From Oceanospirillales bacterium (GTDB taxonomy: Bacteria; Pseudomonadota; Gammaproteobacteria; Pseudomonadales; Endozoicomonadaceae), in NCBI GenBank assembly GCA_004762125.1, contig SIHQ01000014.1, positions 1 to 64,000 on the forward strand: 64,000 nucleotides of DNA, written 5' to 3'. A program made the position numbers and the translations under genes. Below, in pieces: positions 62,521 through 64,000 of this stretch. The notes beneath the pieces are model-generated. The model was not told the DNA's origin, ran no database searches, and saw only the letters and a list, made by a program, of their open reading frames with translations. Position 1 is the first letter of the stretch. The number at the start of each line of letters is the position of its first letter.

Positions 62521-64000
62521 AAATTCTGAGTCTCCGCTTAAAGAACATCAATTCACTCAAAGGTGAGTGGAAAATCGATTTCACCACTGATGAGTTTGCT
62601 AATAATGGCCTCTTTGCCATTACAGGCTCTACAGGCGCAGGTAAAACAACGCTTCTTGATGCTATCTGTCTGGCTCTTTATCACCAAACTCCCAGGCTCA
62701 GCACCATTTCAGCCAGTGATAATGAGTTGATGACTCGCCATACAACGGAATCTCTGGCTGAAGTAGAGTTTGAGGTAAAGGGTAAAGGCTATCGTTCGTT
62801 CTGGTCACAACGTCGAGCCAGAGGCAAGGTGGATGGCAAGCTGCAAAGCCCTCAGGTCGAACTGGCCACCATTGACGGAACCATTATCACCAGTCGAATC
62901 GGCGATAAACTGAAAAAAATCAGTGAGATTACTGGTCTGGACTTTGGTCGTTTCACCAAGTCCATGATGTTGGCCCAGGGCGGTTTTGCCGCATTTCTTG
63001 AGGCCAATGCCAATGACCGTGCAGAGCTTCTGGAAGAACTCACCGGCACAGAGATTTACGGTGAAATATCCCGTCGTGTGTTCACCAGAATGCGTGTCGA
63101 ACAGGACAGTTTGAACCTTTTGAAAGCTCGCACAGAAGGCATTCAATTGCTAGACGACGACGTGATAGAAGGACTGCAACTGGAACAGGGACAACTTTCT
63201 GAGTCGGAAACAGCAACCGCTGAACACATTAAAAGTACGACCTCGAAACTGCAGTGGTTAAAAACCATCGGCGAAAGACAGACTGATCTGACTTCTGCTC
63301 TGGAAAGAAAAACTAAAACTCTGGAAGAACAACAAAGTCATAGCGAGTCTCTTGCACTATTGGAAAATGCCATCCCGGCTCTGGAATTAAAGCCTCTCTA
63401 TGACCAATACACAGAGTTAACTACTTATCTTTCAGCCAGTCAGAAACAGCTGGAAGAGCTGCGTGGACAAGAGTCTGACGCGACAGAAAAACTATCAATC
63501 GCTAATCGAGACAGCCAGTCAGCCACAGAGAATTTTAATCAGGTAAAGCTGCAAAAAAATAAGACTGAAACTCTCGTTGCTGAAGAGATCACACCGCTGG
63601 ATACAGCCATTGCTCAAAGCAGTGAGCAGTTGGCAAAGTTCGATAAACAGACGATCGAACTTGCAGAACAAATTTCTCAAACGGAACGAAATATCCGTGA
63701 AATTTCTGCAAAACGGAAAACTGTTTACAGCCAGCTAAAAACAGCCGAGCAGTATCTGCAGCAAAACAGCAATCATGAAAACCTTTCTTCTCTGCTGCCT
63801 CTCTGGCAATCCCAGTTTGTACGAAGAAGCAACCTGACCCAAAAGTTTCAGGAATGTCAGTCCGATAATGCATCGTCTGCATCGACACTCCAGGAAGCTC
63901 AGCAACAGATTGACCGCCTGAGCCAGCTGTTACCCAACAAGGAACAGCAACTTAAAAACAGTCAGATTGATCTTCAAGCTCAAGATTCACTCAGAGCACA
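62517..64000 (+). CDS. sbcC: Exonuclease SbcCD, ATPase subunit C (N-terminal part, cut by window end)
   Basis: SMC/Rad50-like ATPase partner of SbcD. About 494 residues are visible. Walker A (ITGSTGAGKTTLLDAI) is at about 38-52. The N-terminal lobe includes MLAQGGFAAFLEANANDRAE (Q-loop region) and ELLEELTGTEIY. From about 200 on, a Glu/Gln/Leu-rich coiled coil starts and runs to the window end. Frame and start follow from the 4-base overlap with sbcD. The zinc hook, second coiled-coil arm, signature and Walker B lie beyond the window. Confidence 0.95.
   Translation, partial: MKILSLRLKNINSLKGEWKIDFTTDEFANNGLFAITGSTGAGKTTLLDAICLALYHQTPRLSTISASDNELMTRHTTESLAEVEFEVKGKGYRSFWSQRRARGKVDGKLQSPQVELATIDGTIITSRIGDKLKKISEITGLDFGRFTKSMMLAQGGFAAFLEANANDRAELLEELTGTEIYGEISRRVFTRMRVEQDSLNLLKARTEGIQLLDDDVIEGLQLEQGQLSESETATAEHIKSTTSKLQWLKTIGERQTDLTSALERKTKTLEEQQSHSESLALLENAIPALELKPLYDQYTELTTYLSASQKQLEELRGQESDATEKLSIANRDSQSATENFNQVKLQKNKTETLVAEEITPLDTAIAQSSEQLAKFDKQTIELAEQISQTERNIREISAKRKTVYSQLKTAEQYLQQNSNHENLSSLLPLWQSQFVRRSNLTQKFQECQSDNASSASTLQEAQQQIDRLSQLLPNKEQQLKNSQIDLQAQDSLRA

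Noticed and set aside
1-64000. tRNA, rRNA and riboswitch genes
   Set aside because: I looked in the longer intergenic stretches for cloverleaf ends and known conserved cores and saw none; a covariance search would be needed to exclude weak candidates.

Overview
The window looks like chromosome of a Gram-negative gammaproteobacterium, most probably a marine, host-associated Oceanospirillales relative (an Endozoicomonas-like genome is my best guess). The pointers are moderate GC with AT-rich intergenic DNA, a long-form (531 aa) isocitrate lyase, two-subunit PntAB, lipoprotein CpdB, NnrS, and very large secreted proteins with Ser-Gly linkers. This is inferred from gene content; there is no rRNA or tRNA gene in the window.

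Left third (251-33748, all on the minus strand): one large secretion locus. A single reading frame encodes a roughly 9,459-residue (about 1 MDa) protein. Next comes a secreted beta-propeller-like protein, then, after a 220-base gap, a type I secretion ABC transporter with a protease-dead C39-like domain and its HlyD-type adaptor. No TolC-like outer-membrane protein is present. The giant protein has an N-terminal region resembling the clostridial-toxin glycosyltransferase fold, then a C80 (CPD)-like region. A block of about 4 kaa follows, built from two alternating repeat families. Then come a hydrophobic, pore-like stretch, scattered RTX repeats interrupted by an aromatic and cysteine-rich insert, a LamG-like domain, and a long unassigned C-terminus. 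Key catalytic positions of both the glycosyltransferase (first Asp of DXD) and the C80 protease (Cys) appear to be substituted. This is the most unusual system in the window.

Middle (33933-44160): a decayed ISNCY-like insertion element with recognisable terminal inverted repeats lies just upstream of the toxin operon promoter. It is followed by a second propeller-like membrane protein, an oligopeptide-binding protein, a CpdB-type nucleotidase/phosphodiesterase, and nnrS. A Crp/Fnr regulator remnant follows nnrS, an FNR/DNR-like site precedes it, and a decayed IS5-family transposase lies beyond.

Right third (44537-64000): ordinary metabolic genes. These are isocitrate lyase, proton-translocating transhydrogenase pntAB, a NhaC antiporter with a cupin-like partner and a divergent LysR regulator. 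A TetR regulator heads an acyl-CoA catabolic cluster (nitronate monooxygenase family, enoyl-CoA hydratase, acyl-CoA synthetase, thiolase-like protein). A secreted orphan protein and sbcDC (sbcC cut by the window end) complete the region.
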